NCBI GenBank assembly: GCA_963969395.1
Contig: OZ017797.1
Coordinates: 22,258,001 to 22,322,000, forward strand
Source: Pseudoscleropodium purum
Lineage: Eukaryota; Streptophyta; Bryopsida; Hypnales; Brachytheciaceae
Direction of reading: 5' to 3'
Length of the DNA stretch: 64,000 bases
Positions within the stretch are counted from its first letter, which is position 1. Each line of letters opens with the position of its first letter. The notes beneath the pieces are model-generated. The model did not search any database and had not been told where the DNA came from. It saw only the letters and a list, made by a program, of their open reading frames with translations. Position numbers and translations under genes: made by a program. This document shows positions 11,538-23,130 of the stretch, piece after piece.

Positions 11538-12400
11538 GGCTCCATTTCCCTCTCTAAAATCACCCCCTTCATTTTGTTGTTGGATTTGTGGGTCCAAGTG
11601 ATTTTGGAACTCTTGGCATTTGAGGCCAAGACAACTCTACGGTGTTTTGGGGGCATTTTTGGTTCCATCTTTGTTGCACTTCCTTGAGTTTTTAAAGATC
11701 CACATGGACCCTTTTCTTTTATCTTTGAAATTGGCGTGTGCGTGTTGTAGAAAAGTAGAAAGTCTTTTCCTTCCTTCGTCCAAACTTGGGAGATAATTTG
11801 TGTGAGTTAAAAGTCTTGTGTGTTGCATACTAACCCTAAAGCAACCCTCCACTGTACCTTGGCGATGTCGCTTTGGAGGGTCTTTAGTACGTGAATTAGG
11901 GCCTTTATTGTGTACTTTGATTATTTTCTAAAAGTCTAGGCTAATCCTTAGGACTAACATTCCCTTTTCATGTGGGTATCACCAAAGCACAACAAAGATT
12001 TGACTTGAGCAGTTGTAGAGATACCCCTAGGAGATGGTAGGGCTTTTACCATAGTTCTTAGGAGGATGTTTTGCATGTTTTTATTTATCCTCACCAAGAT
12101 GGCGAAGCTTTGACCATAGTTTGTAGAAAGTTTGGCATGTTTTTATTACTTTCAACCGGACGGCAAAGCTTTGACCTTAGGATTTAGAAAGATTGGCATG
12201 TTTTACGAAGTGCCATCCAAATCCTTGCGTTAGCTTCCAAATATCCACGGAAGGATAGTGTAGTTAGTTTCCAAATATCCAAGTAGCCCACAACAAGAAC
12301 ACTTCAATAGAATTTAGCTCCCTAAGACCCCCAACTTACCACGCAACCCTAGCCCTGAGACCCCCCACCTATCTAGCCAGCCTTGGGCTTCCAAGACCCC

Positions 12401-12563
12401 AATAGTAAGGCAATAATCGGAAGGAAGGGCCCTAGACTCTAACAATAAGCCAGTGATTGGAAAGAAGGACCCAAGGTCCATAGCAATAAGCCAGTGAGTG
12501 AAAGGAGGACCCAAGGTTCACGGTAGGAGGCCAATAGTTGGAGGAAGAAGCCAAAGTTCAAAG
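12401..12563 (+). repeat. Tandem repeat, unit about 41 bp, four copies
   Basis: Units start near 12,401, 12,444, 12,484 and 12,524, with the consensus theme AATAAGCCAGTGATTGGAAA..GGACCCAAGGTCC. It occupies the short interior between LTR copies L1 and L2. Confidence 0.65.
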
Positions 12564-12600
12564 GAAGGGCCAAGGCTTGTGGTAGTAGCCAAGGTTACAA

Positions 12601-12812
12601 GAGGACAACCGGTTGACTTCGGTGCCCCAATACCACGAGAGGGAAGAGCCATTGATTAAGAAGAAGGAGCTAGAGTTTGGAAGAGAGCCTAAGGCTTGCG
12701 ATAGTAAACCAACATCACAAAAGGACAATTGGTCGATACCTGGCGCCTAAGGCCCCGAAGGCAAGGACAAGAGGATGACTAGTTGACTTTGATGCTCCAA
12801 TACCCTGAGAGG
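12601..12812 (+). repeat. Second tandem repeat in the L1-L2 interior
   Basis: Three related phrases of the type GAGGACAACCGGTTGACTTC followed by a GGTGCCCCAATACC-like word occur near 12,601, 12,721 and 12,768. The last runs directly into the TGTGAGCC start of L2. No gag or pol motif is seen between L1 and L2. Confidence 0.55.
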
Positions 12813-15350
12813 TGTGAGCCTTTAAGTTGACATTTGGATCTTTGAATTTATTTTTCACAAATGTTTTGCAATATTTAGCGAAGATTTATGCAAATATGCA
12901 TAAATTATAGTATTTGAGTGAAATTGGTAGCAATCCCTGCTAATGGAATTAAGAGTCTGCTTAGAAGTAAGAAATATGTTTTTCAACGTATTTCTACATT
13001 TCTAGGTGTTAGTTGACAAATGGTGAGGCTAAAATAGTGTGTTTTAGTAAAAAGTGAGGATATGAGAGTTAATTAGACCTAGTGTCTTGTCCATGTAACA
13101 AACGACCACTAAGGTGCATGTGACAATCTAGTTAAGCATAATAGTCTAATTTTAGATTTAGAGAGTTTAATAGATTGTAGAATCCAATTCATAGAGAATT
13201 TAGATTCTTTATATCGATCTTGCAGGAAATTACTAAATATCAACCAAAATCAAGAGTAGATGGTGAAAATGGAGATTGGAGCTTACAGAGAGGTGTTTGT
13301 AGGATAAAAGCATGCTAGGAGATCAACAGAGGAGTCAGTCATCTACGATGAACTCCGATGCTAGAATAATTTTTCCCCTGGGTGGAAATTATTAAAGAAT
13401 TACTAATTTTAGCACCTTCATGAATAGTGCAATTGGAAGTTTGGTTTTTTCCTAAGGTTTTTGGAATTTCTTAAAGGTTGTCCAAAAAGTTTTGGGATTT
13501 TACAAGCTTCCACGATGACTTCATATGAAGTAAATTACATTTGAAATTGTTGGTAAATCTATAGAAATTACCTGGATTGTAGTAAAATTCCACTACAAAT
13601 TAGATTAGTGTTTTGTATATTAAATAAGTGCTTTGTCAAGCTTGAAGACTTTCTGATAGGTAGAAGTACTAGAATCGGCAACAACATCGAATTTTACAAA
13701 AATTTACAACATAGTGGCGGATTGACTGGCGAACCAAGAGCTAACGGTGTCTGATTTGCACAAACAAGGGGTCTTTCCTTACTATCTTGAACCTTTTGAA
13801 CAACCCTAGCCACTCAGATTCTTGAAAAATCACAAATTCCAAAAGTTACAGTTTTCACTTTTCTTTGGAATTATTGTGAGTAGTTTTTACATTGAAAAAT
13901 GGCTTAGGAAAGGAAAAAGGGGGTTTCTTCGACTAAATTGAGTCTTTTGAACATGATGGCACAATTCATTTTGTGTTTGGAGTTGTTCTTTAAAAGATAG
14001 CAAGGGTCAGCTCATAATTTGACTTTTTTAGTGTCAATTGTGGTAAGTTAAGGTAAATTCCTAGATGGCTTGGAGAAGAAGCAAAGGTTTGATTTGATTA
14101 GAGTTTCAAATCTTGCCTTAAAAAGTCAGTTTTGACTTTTTAAAGGTTATTTAGGAGTTGACTTTAGGCTAAATATAAAAAATCTAGAGTTAGTTAGGAT
14201 TTGATTTCTAAAATCTTTCAAAAGTTAACGGATTTGATTTAGGCATTACTCCTAGGGCTAATTGAGGCTTTAAAGGAACTTGTTTGAGAACCTTCTTGTT
14301 GACTAAAGAAAGGTCTATTGGACAAATATCTTAGGGTAGGTTAGGTTAATTAGAAAGTTACTTAGGTAGGAAAAAACAAAATATCTTGTAGTAAACAAGG
14401 AGGTGGGCCCTTTTCCACAGGTATATAAGGGCCTTCCCTCCTTGTTTCTTGCAACTCATTTCTCAACTCATTTTCTTTGGTGCCAAGGCTCTAGCACACT
14501 TTTTCTTGTACCGACACTTTGTCAAATAAACTTGCTCTTGTGTACCAACACGTTGTCAGATACAAATTCATTCTTGGTACACCACCATTGTTGGGGTGAC
14601 CAAATTTTTGCTTAATTCTTGTTCTTGTGTTAGTGGAGGAAGTTTTTAAGGACTTTGGGTTCTTTTAAAAATTAACAATCTTTGCTAATAAGTTACTGAA
14701 GTTGTGAAATTTGCTTGATTGTTTTTCTTTAGAGTATTGGGAGTTTGATTTTCAAACTCATCAATTGTGACATTGAAACAGGTACTTTAATTAAAAAAAT
14801 TTAAGGTGGCAAAGCTAGTCTTTGCCAAAAGGTTTTTAATTAAAACTTTTGATCAACTTGCATTGTATAATGGAGTTGGTTTGATTTTAATTCTAAAAGT
14901 TTGATTTAAAATGCTATCATGCGTACTTCTTTTGAGAATTGAAAACTTGGATACTAGAATTGGTTTGATTTTCATCCTAAAGTTTGGTTTAAACGTTGTC
15001 ATGTGTACTTCCTTTAAGCATTAAAAACTTGGATACTAGAATTGGTTTGATTTTGATTCTAAAGTTTGGTTTAAATGTTGTTATGCGTACCTCCTTTAAA
15101 AATTCAAAATCCAAACAAGCTCTTGATTGAATTAGCCTAGGATTGCTCCTACACGGCAAAGCTTTGGCTTTTTAATCTTTTGGAATTATTGTGAAACCTT
15201 AAGACGGTAAAGCCATAGTTCTAAGAGAAATATTTTAGATCAAAATCTTTGGCAAAGTTAGCTTGAGGTCGCCCTTGCATGGCGAAGCTTTGACTTTAAA
15301 CCTTAAAAAAAATAGTACCTAACAAATTTTGACTTGTTAGAATCTATCTA
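12813..15350 (+). repeat. Long LTR-like repeat, copy L2
   Basis: Starts TGTGAGCC after a GAGAGG purine stretch. It is collinear with L1, for example GTAGTAAAATTCCACTACAA with GCAGTAAAATCTTACTAAAA, then a shared ..ACAAGGGG.CTTT phrase. A TATATAAG box lies at 14,422. The downstream part has words like CACGGCAAAGCTTTGGC (about 15,153) and ATGGCGAAGCTTTGAC (about 15,282). An internal duplication at 14,880-15,110 repeats a phrase with AGAATTGGTTTGATTTT.. three times. Confidence 0.6.
14422..14429 (+). promoter_or_regulatory. TATA-like box of LTR copy L2
   Basis: TATATAAG followed by GGCCTTCCCTCC and TTTCTTGCAACTC. It aligns with the TATA boxes of the other LTR copies. Confidence 0.55.
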
Positions 15351-16985
15351 ATCTCAAATACCACTCAATTCCTTCCTCTTCTTCTTTGAACTCTCTCTTG
15401 ATATCCCTCTCTTTTCAAAACCTTTGTCTTCGAATTTGCTAGGAACCTAGTTGTCATAATGGACAGCATATTACTGTTCACAAACGAATCAGACCAATTT
15501 GGGCTGACTGGCTGGCTGTCAACTTTGGAGCCCTGTAACTTTTGCAAAAAGTATCCAAATTGGGCATATGAGATGTTTTTCGGCATTTGCAATTTTTGTA
15601 GATTCAAAGGGCGGAGGAGAATCTAGTTTAAAAGAGAACCAAGCTAAGGAGAAGGACAAAAAAGACAAGGCAGGCAGAGAAAAAAAAACCAAAGAGAGGA
15701 GGAAAGGAGTGTACCTTTCATACCATTTTGTATCCCACCGGTCCTCCATAAGGTCCTCCCACCATGAAGGTCACAATAAGCAATGGTGGAAGATTAGAAG
15801 TTGGGAAGATGAAGTAAAGAACAAGGTAGGAGGAGATGAATAGTCCAATAGCTATAGATTAGGTAGGACTTAGGTGGGGTCCATGAGAAGACATGGTAAC
15901 CATTAGTAGTAGATTAGGATGATACAAAGGAAGATGCATAAGTAGGGGGAAGAGCCCCATTAAGAGCTTGGGTATTTGCATCTATAGTCATAGGGATGTA
16001 AAAAGGAGGAAAGGGCCATTAAGGACCCTTGAGTCTCAAAACCATATTTGTAAGATGGTCATGAATGAAGTAGGTAGAATAGTACTAGTATAGAAGAAGA
16101 AGGGGAGAAAGAAAAGAAGAAAAGAGGAAATAATAGCTGAGAGAAGAAACCCCTCGGTGATCAATCTACAAATGCTCCATCAAGCTAGGAGGCTATGGAA
16201 TACAAGGAGGCCAACGTGAATGAGGCCATCCCCAACATCGGGAGTGAGGAGGTAACTCATTAACTTAAGCCTCGAAATTCCTTCTCAAGTGGCATTAGTC
16301 CTTTTCCGTTGGCTCAAAATTCACAATTAGTATGTAAGGGGTAGCACAAGGACAAGAGGCAAGGTTATAAAATAGGAATAAAGGCCTAGATACTAGAACA
16401 AAAGTTAGAATGTGGGATTAGTTGTAGAGTCCAAGGTAGCATTAGGAGTAAACAACCCCTAGTATTAGTAACAATCCAATTAGAAGAAGGATAGGGAGTT
16501 GTCTTGGGGAGGGGGTACAAATTCCCAACCCTAGTTAACAAAGATTATAGGACCTGCCCATAACCCACTCCATAGGAGGGGTATGTAGAATAGAGAACAT
16601 CCCAACCATAGCCACAATCGATTGACAATCAATAGCTAGTTGGTAGGTCACATCATAGCGTCTCTAAGTATTTCTTTTGCCCATCCACAAAATTAGGAAA
16701 AAATTAGCAAGATCCATTGCTTGGAAGGCACAGTGAATCACGCTCACAACACCCCATTAAATTAAAAGTGGATAAAAGCTAAGAACCTGGTCATGTTTGC
16801 TTCCTTACCAAGGGTGGGTAATCAAGCGTCCACAGTAAGTAGTACAAATGAAGGACTTGCAACTTGTACAACTGAAGAAGTATGTATGTAGGAAGTTTGA
16901 AAAACAAATGAACCGCTCTACTATACTATCTGGTCAACAAAGAAACTCCTCTGATGAGGTCAGACTTCTTGCAGTGGAGGTAAGA
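15351..16985. other. Unclassified purine-rich stretch
   Basis: About 15,600-16,600 is rich in AGG/AAG words on the plus strand and shows no conserved reading frame. A 91-codon frame at 15,568-15,843 is Lys/Glu-rich because of this bias and is probably not a gene. It may be interior or flank of the retroelement before it. Confidence 0.35.
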
Positions 16986-16994
16986 GGGATGTAT

Positions 16995-18480
16995 TCTAAC
17001 CTTGTTTTTTGGCTTACCTCTTCAATATCACCAAGTGTTGATTTTCTTTGCAAATTTGTGACATGACAACGCCATATGGAATCTTACTATCTACCATAGA
17101 TACATTAGCTCTTATAGTAGCATGTAACTTATCACTTAATGCTCTTACATTTTTTAGACTCCACAACTCTTTGTGATTTCTCTTTGATTTTGTTATCTGA
17201 ACTCTAGCTACCTTTGCTTCCAACTTTTTTTTATCTTTCTTCAACTCTCTTCTTCTTGTTGGATTCAGTTTCTAACCTTTTTCTCTCCCTCTCTTTTGTA
17301 GTTGCATCTCTCTTGGCTGCAACTTTCTCTAGCTTATATAAATGTCCCTCCTCAGTGAGCAAAATAGAGTTGTGATAGTCAATTTGTGGCTGAATGCATG
17401 ACTTTCTTGAAGGTGGTACTAGAATTTGTGGCAGTTGCAATAAGTTAGTGAAAGAATGATCTTGTCCTTCTTCTTCAACTTCTACTAGATCTTTGTCTTC
17501 TTCACTAAAAACTCCATGTGCTTGCCGCTCTTTTAGTTCATCTTCGTCACCCTCAACATACACATAATATTGCTAGCAAGTAGGAAGGTTGGAAGGAATT
17601 TCTTCAAATACTTCTTGGAGTTTCCAATCATCCAATTGATACTTCTCTTGTACTCCCTGTGAACAATCATCGTTGTTGCTTGTGGATGCTCTTACTACAT
17701 CCGTTTTATAAACCTCACTAGGGCCCATTTTAAATCTCATGGCATTAGCATTTAGAGGCAAAATGCATGTAGCTTCAAAACCCTTGGTTATATTTTGAAT
17801 CAATAATGCCCTTCTAAGGGCATGTGAAACTCATTAGACCAAATCATCTTTGATAGGCATTTCACCCTTGTGACTTTCAATCCTCTTGTTCCTATAGGCT
17901 CGAAAAACTAGTTTGAAAGGCTTGAAGCAACTTACATCCAAAAGTTGAAGTGCTTTGGAAGTATGAGAAGGTATAGTCAACAGATCCAAACCTTTTGACA
18001 TTGCTAATTTTATCACTTCTAGAATGATGTGAGAAGTATGACTATCTAGAATCAATAAATGTCTAGAAGAAGGTGAAATCCCATATCATTCACCAACATT
18101 GAACAAAGATGTAACATTCATGATCTAAATAAAGCACGTGTCATCCATGCTTTGGGTTGAATAGCTTGTACTACTCCTATCTCTCCTATCTTTTTAAAAA
18201 AAATTCTTCCTCGTCTCTTGCTTTTAGAGATATAAAAGTTTGGCAAATTGTCTCTTTTAGCGTTGATGCAAGAAAGCACGGAAATCCACTTTCTTTGGTC
18301 GAGAATGATCATATGGACATTTCTTGAACCTCTTTTTGCTAGCACGTAGCTCCACCATCTTTGCTTCCTTGTGCTCCACTCACGTATCAATTCCAAATTT
18401 GATGAGGCTCATAATTGTTATTGCTATAAAGTTTTTTCAAATTCTCATAAAATGTTGCTATTGTTTCAAGGCAAAGATGA
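16995..18480 (-). pseudogene. Pogo/Tigger-like (DDE) transposase, dead
   Basis: Minus-strand fragments in several frames resemble the DDE_1 transposase of the pogo/Tigger/Jerky group (Tc1/mariner superfamily), which cuts and pastes DNA with an Asp-Asp-Asp centre. Read 5' to 3' on the minus strand: a HQIWN segment near 18,390 where the first catalytic Asp motif should be but a TGA stands instead; PNFYISKSKRRGR and QPKAWMTRALF at 18,118-18,396; then, in another frame, LILDSHTSHIILEVIKL with the second Asp (around 18,055) and LQLLDVSCFKPFKL with the third. A lysine- and glutamate-rich tail follows down to about 17,014. Several stops and at least one frameshift near 18,118 make it non-functional. 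The N-terminal DNA-binding region is not recognisable. Confidence 0.8.
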
Positions 18481-18489
18481 CGAGCTCTT

Positions 18490-19585
18490 TTTTGACCTCT
18501 CAATCATGTGTAATTTTATATTTCTTGTTTCTTACATTTTCATTATCTTAAGCCTTTGTAAATATAACACACTTTCACCTTTGTGTTTACTTATAATTTC
18601 ATATCCTTCAAAGAATTGGCAATCCAGTTCTTATATTTATCTTTGCCTTCAACAACTTTATCTTTGAAATGATGGGTCCTAAGGTCTAAATTTCACCAAT
18701 TTGTCTCATTTTAACAAATATGGCCTTCATTAGAAATAGCTCTCTAGCAAATAATTAATTCAATACTTGGAACTTGAATACATATGACAGTATCTATCAC
18801 CACTTAGACCATCCCGACTCTAAAAAAAACTAATTCTCTACATTCAAATCCAATTCTCTGCATTCAAATCCAATTTTCTACATTCTAGTTGCTCACCTGA
18901 GACAATTTTTGGTGGATTCATTACATCAGTACCATTGATAGAGTTCAAACAAAGAGAAGTAAAAGATTCATTTCTATGAGCTCTTAACCATAACATCATA
19001 TGGGATTTACACAAACTTACTCACCAAAACTTACATCACAATTCAATTCACTGAGACAATGTCACAATAGAAACCAAACCAAAGTGTGGAACAAATGTCT
19101 TTTGCTAAATCTTAAAAGAATTGCTAATTACAATATCATGAATATGCAATTCATGAAATCCTACATCATTGTAGAAAAATTGGAATACCCTCCAATTTAC
19201 CGGCCTACCTCTTGTCACAACAAAACTCATACCAAAATAGGAAACAAATCCCTAAGATGTCCAACATCAATCACGCAACATGTTTAAAATGCACAACCTA
19301 TGTACTATACCCTAAAAGAATGCCATCAACAAGTCATGATCTTGAATTAGCAAATTGGTGAATGAACTTGAGCTAAGTTAGAACTTATCGAACTTTCTTC
19401 TGCAACTACACTTTGCTCCATTACACACAAATCAAGCTCTTCATCTTATTTTCTACGAAGGTACATGTCTGATACAACTCCTTTAAGCTCCATTGTACAT
19501 AATTCAAGGTCTTGGTTAGAATTTTTGAAATAGGTTCAATACAAGTGTGTTGGGCCGTAGAACCCTACTCTCATAACCTTCCTCC
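18490..19585. other. No supported gene
   Basis: AT-rich. The first 200 bp may hold the worn 5' part of the pogo-like transposase on the minus strand. A plus-strand frame at 19,000-19,287 lacks motifs. A short phrase CCAATTCTCTGCATTCAAAT-type word repeats at about 18,830-18,885. Confidence 0.35.
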
Positions 19586-19745
19586 CACTACTAGAAACTT
19601 TAGTTTTTTTGTTGTTTCAGTTGTGTTGATCCGGTCATTTTTTTGTTGATTTTGACAGAATTCAACAAAAATCTGTCAAAATCAACAAAAAAGTGACCGG
19701 ATCAATGCAACCGAAACAACAAAAAAACTAAAGTTTCTAATAGTG
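19586..19745. mobile_element. CACTA-type MITE (foldback, 160 bp)
   Basis: Ends are CACTACTAGAAACTTTAG and CTAAAGTTTCTAATAGTG. The halves are reverse complements almost throughout, meeting near 19,665. A perfect 3-bp target duplication TCC lies at 19,583-19,585 and 19,746-19,748. It shares GTGACC and ACAAAA words at the same relative places with the MITE at 682-872, so both belong to one family. Confidence 0.88.
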
Positions 19746-20340
19746 TCCACAATAATCCTAATCTTTGATCAATGGTTGGATTTTTCTAGCTCCATGCTCA
19801 TCAATGGCTCTGGTTTTTTGGGATGATTGATAGGGGTGTTGGGGATTCTGAATTTTATCTCCACCATCAATGGCTAGGGTTGCACAATGACTTTTTTGTT
19901 AAATTGGAATCAATGGCAACGGAGGGGGGAATTTTTTTGTAAATAGATCAACGGTCACTAATTTACTATCAAGGGAGGGGGCTAGACAAGGTTGCCTACT
20001 ACTTTTCAAGGGATAGTTAGACCATCTCTTGTTGTCCTGTAGATATCCCCTCCCCTCTAGAATGTGGATGAAAAGCAATCAATTCTTGCATTTGTCAACT
20101 AGGGCCTTCTCTTTCCCCTCTCAAATGAAGCCATTCCAAAGGGGGCTCTACAAAGTCCACCCGCTACAAATTCTTTTGGGATTAGCAAGTCATCATAATA
20201 AATGCAAATTTTGTGACTTGTGATTGGTTGGAAGTATATTTTATAGAGTTGCATTGTTGAGAATACAAGTGGCCATCCCCTCTCCATTGGACAGATCTTG
20301 AATCAAGGAGTCAAGTAACTATATGGATGTAGGAGATGCT
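19746..20340. other. No supported gene
   Basis: Mixed sequence of moderate GC content between the MITE and the duplicated block. Short frames on both strands at 20,029-20,287 overlap each other and look incidental. Confidence 0.35.
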
Positions 20341-20349
20341 CTTAGCCAT

Positions 20350-21200
20350 GATTGACAATGCTGTGTATAAACTTCATCAGTAACCTAAATCCATGCAGTT
20401 GTAATTTAAGTTAGCACTGCTGTCCACTATTGCTTGCTAAGCTGTTGGATTCTCGGGTACTACATTGCGAGAAGCTGGACATTGGGAGAAGCTCTCTCCA
20501 TAATCGCACAACCAACAAGGTTCCCCCTTGTAAGTTCTTGCAGAGGTTCAAATGAATTTGAGAAAACCATGTCTTCTTTGGAGTGTCAACTGTTTAGTAG
20601 CTCAACTTTGTCAGATTCATGATATTGGTATAACTTACTAATTGCAAGATTGGTTCTGCAGGGATTGCTGCCTGTGATGACTTGTGGCCTTGTATCTCCT
20701 TCAGTTGTGGAACAAGGCGCTGTTGAACACTAATCTTCTGATAAGATTAGCAACATATTCCATGTCTGAAATGGAGGCTGTCTGTTCAAACTAAGTTATA
20801 ATTCGAATCGGTTTAATTGAGTGATTTGTTCTCCATTCCTCAGCCCATGTTTCCTTCTTGTTATCCTTAAATTTGTGAAACAAACTACCCAACTGAGGAG
20901 TCATATGATTTTGTGAAATGTTCAGCAAACTTTTGATACGTTAATTCTTGGAAACATGGTGGGGGTACAGTGGAGTGCCTCTGGTATGAAATTCAGTCAC
21001 AGTACCAAATTGCAGGCCTTCTGCCCATCCAGCAGTTTCATGAACAATGAACGTGGATGCCTGCAATCAGTAACTTACACTAGGTCGATGGTAAGCAAAT
21101 CTGACCCCAATGGAATGATGGTGGTTCATGAAGTCATGAACCTCGTATGCAACGATTGTACTTGGGTAGTTAGGTTGTGAAGTTGCTAAGTTCACTGGTT
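20350..21200 (+). repeat. Duplicated block 1, distal unique-like part
   Basis: This stretch matches 50,780-51,530 with frequent long identical runs such as CTTCTGATAAGATTAGCAAC and GTTCTCCATTCCT. It is the left end of a segmental duplication reaching to about 31.0 kb. Its composition is unlike the flanking AT-rich repeats, which suggests former genic or UTR sequence. Confidence 0.7.
20662..20733 (+). pseudogene. Possible terminal exon, 24 codons, copy 1
   Basis: After GGTTCTGCAG (acceptor-like, AG at 20,660-20,661) one frame reads GLLPVMTCGLVSPSVVEQ then GAVEH and a TAA at 20,731-20,733. The same frame is kept without indels and with the stop at the same codon in the other block (51,101-51,172), where the peptide differs at five positions. 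It could be the last exon of a gene whose other exons are not recognisable here. I do not know the protein, and chance conservation within a recent duplicate cannot be excluded. Confidence 0.3.
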
Positions 21201-21470
21201 TCATGAACTTATGCATAGATTGTACTTGGTTTATGAAGTCAAGAGCTGGAGTCATGCACTACTGGTGTAAGGTTTAACAAGAACAATTGATGCATGTGCA
21301 CATGGATAGCTTGATGGTACTCACTATGGATGGATTGCAATCCTGATGCCCAGCACTGGAGGCTACAGAACTCATGCAAAAACTTGTGATTGTGTGTACA
21401 CTTGCTTGAGAATTCATTTGTACTATGAATGTTCTTTCTCAATAGTTAGTTGAACATCTAGTTAATTTCC
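21201..21470. other. Local repeats of a TTCATGAA.. phrase, no gene
   Basis: Between 21,120 and 21,270 a phrase with GTTCATGAAGTCATGAAC / GTTTATGAAGTCA recurs. No coding evidence. Block 2 lacks this part. Confidence 0.3.
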
Positions 21471-21474
21471 AAAT

Positions 21475-23130
21475 GCCCAAACTATGTTTTTTTGGCAACA
21501 TGGCAATTTTGGGAAGCTCACTGCGAATGGAAATTTTTTTTCTCTCAAATTTTCACACAACATGTGTCTGGGGAGTAGCCTTAAGGCCTAACAATTTTCA
21601 TAACTTTTGACTACATGGATTTAAAGTTATTACATGATATGTAATTTTCATTGTTCGAGGGTTGACCCGGACACCATAAAAAAATTCTTTAAGAATCATT
21701 TTCTTAAGAAATAAAAAATTTGAAATTGGATTTGAAATTTATATATTTGTGAGAAACCTTGAATCATTTTAATTAATGTGATGAAAATTATGAGGATTTT
21801 TAGTTTGTGGATAGTTATGGTTTTTAAAGACTCCATACCTACTTGCAAAGTAAAACTCCTCGTAACTTTCGTCTCATAACCTCCTAAAGATTTTGGCTAC
21901 GTTTTCACTAAAAATGCTCTAAAATTGTCATTTCTGATATAGATACCAAATTTTAGAAAAAAAACATTTTTGGACACATGTAATGGTAAGATCTTGTAGT
22001 AAATTAGTTTAAAAAGATGTTGAAAAAAATTGAGAATTTTCTACCATGTAGATTGCAAGATATTTATTTAGTGTTTGAGTGGACAAAATTTATTTTTTCA
22101 GCTATGCAAAAATTTGAGTAGGTGCCATTCATAAGGTTATATTTTTATGAAAAAATGTCCAAAATGGTGGTTACTATTTGGATTCAATCTTCAAGGAAAT
22201 TTGGCTATATGCTTGAAAATTTTTAGATCATTTGAAATTGTACAACATATAGGAAAAAAAATAATAAATAGAAAGGAGTCAAGAATGATTCAAAACATTA
22301 AATTGTTAAGAATTTAATTATGGAATTAAAAAATGCCAATCTCAAAAGCTCATAATGTTGTGATAAAAAATATACATCCAATGCTTTTATTTTTTTCAAA
22401 GATATTGAAAATTGAGTTAAATAAAAGACTTCAAAGTTTATTTTAAGTAAAGATTCTATAACTACCCACAAACTAAAAACTCATAACATTCATCTTATTA
22501 ATCAAAATAGAATAATTTGAATCTTTTTATGGAAACATAAATCTTGAAAGCCTATTTCAAATTTTTATTTAAAAAAAAAATGATTTTAAGAATTTTTTTG
22601 AGCTACCCACACTTCGCTAAAATGACATATTATACAATAACTTTTAAACCATATAGTCAAAAGTTATGAAAATTGTTGTGCCTTAAAGCTACTCCTTGGG
22701 CACATGTTGTGTATGAAATTTCAGCAAAAAAATGAAAATTTTTGTTTATAGTGAGTTGCCTAAAAATGCTATGTTGTCAAAAAAGCATGTTCAAAGCTTT
22801 AGGGATTAATCAAAATGGAATGATTCAAAGTTTCCCATGTGTATATAAATCTAGAAAACCAACTTCAAATTTTTATTTCTTAAAAAAGAGATTTTCAAAG
22901 AAGTTTTTTGAGTTGCTCAGACTACTTACTAAGCAATAAAAATTACATATCACACACTAACTTTTTAATCATGTAGTCAAAATTTATGAAAATTGTTGGG
23001 CCTTAATGCTACTCTTTGAACACATGTGAGGAATTTTCAAAAAAATTAAAGAAATTAAAAATTCTATTCATAGTAAGTTGCCCAAAATCATTATGTTGCC
23101 AAAAAAACACAATTCTTACATTTAGGGATT
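21475..23130. mobile_element. AT-rich repeat element with inverted ends, copy 2
   Basis: The left 180 bp (21,480-21,655) are an inverted copy of the right-hand module (22,930-23,110). Both carry a TATGTTGCCAAAAAA-type word at the outer edge and a TTACATATCA word inward. A second direct copy of that module lies at 22,620-22,800. The interior 21,900-22,560 matches 1,800-2,570. Inverted ends about 180 bp long around a non-coding interior suit a decayed foldback or Mutator-like non-autonomous DNA transposon. It interrupts block 1 relative to block 2. Confidence 0.55.

Larger units (their letters stand above)
10235..12315 (+). repeat. Long LTR-like repeat, copy L1
   Basis: It starts TGTGAGCTCCC and is homologous, in order, to copies at 12,813, 32,214 and 34,470. 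A TATTTAAG promoter-like box lies at 11,530, about 1,295 bp from the start, the same spacing as in L3 and L4 (1,296 and 1,293 bp). The downstream part carries recurrent GGCRAAGCTTTGAC words (about 12,102 and 12,162). No open reading frame of note. The right end is approximate. Confidence 0.6.
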
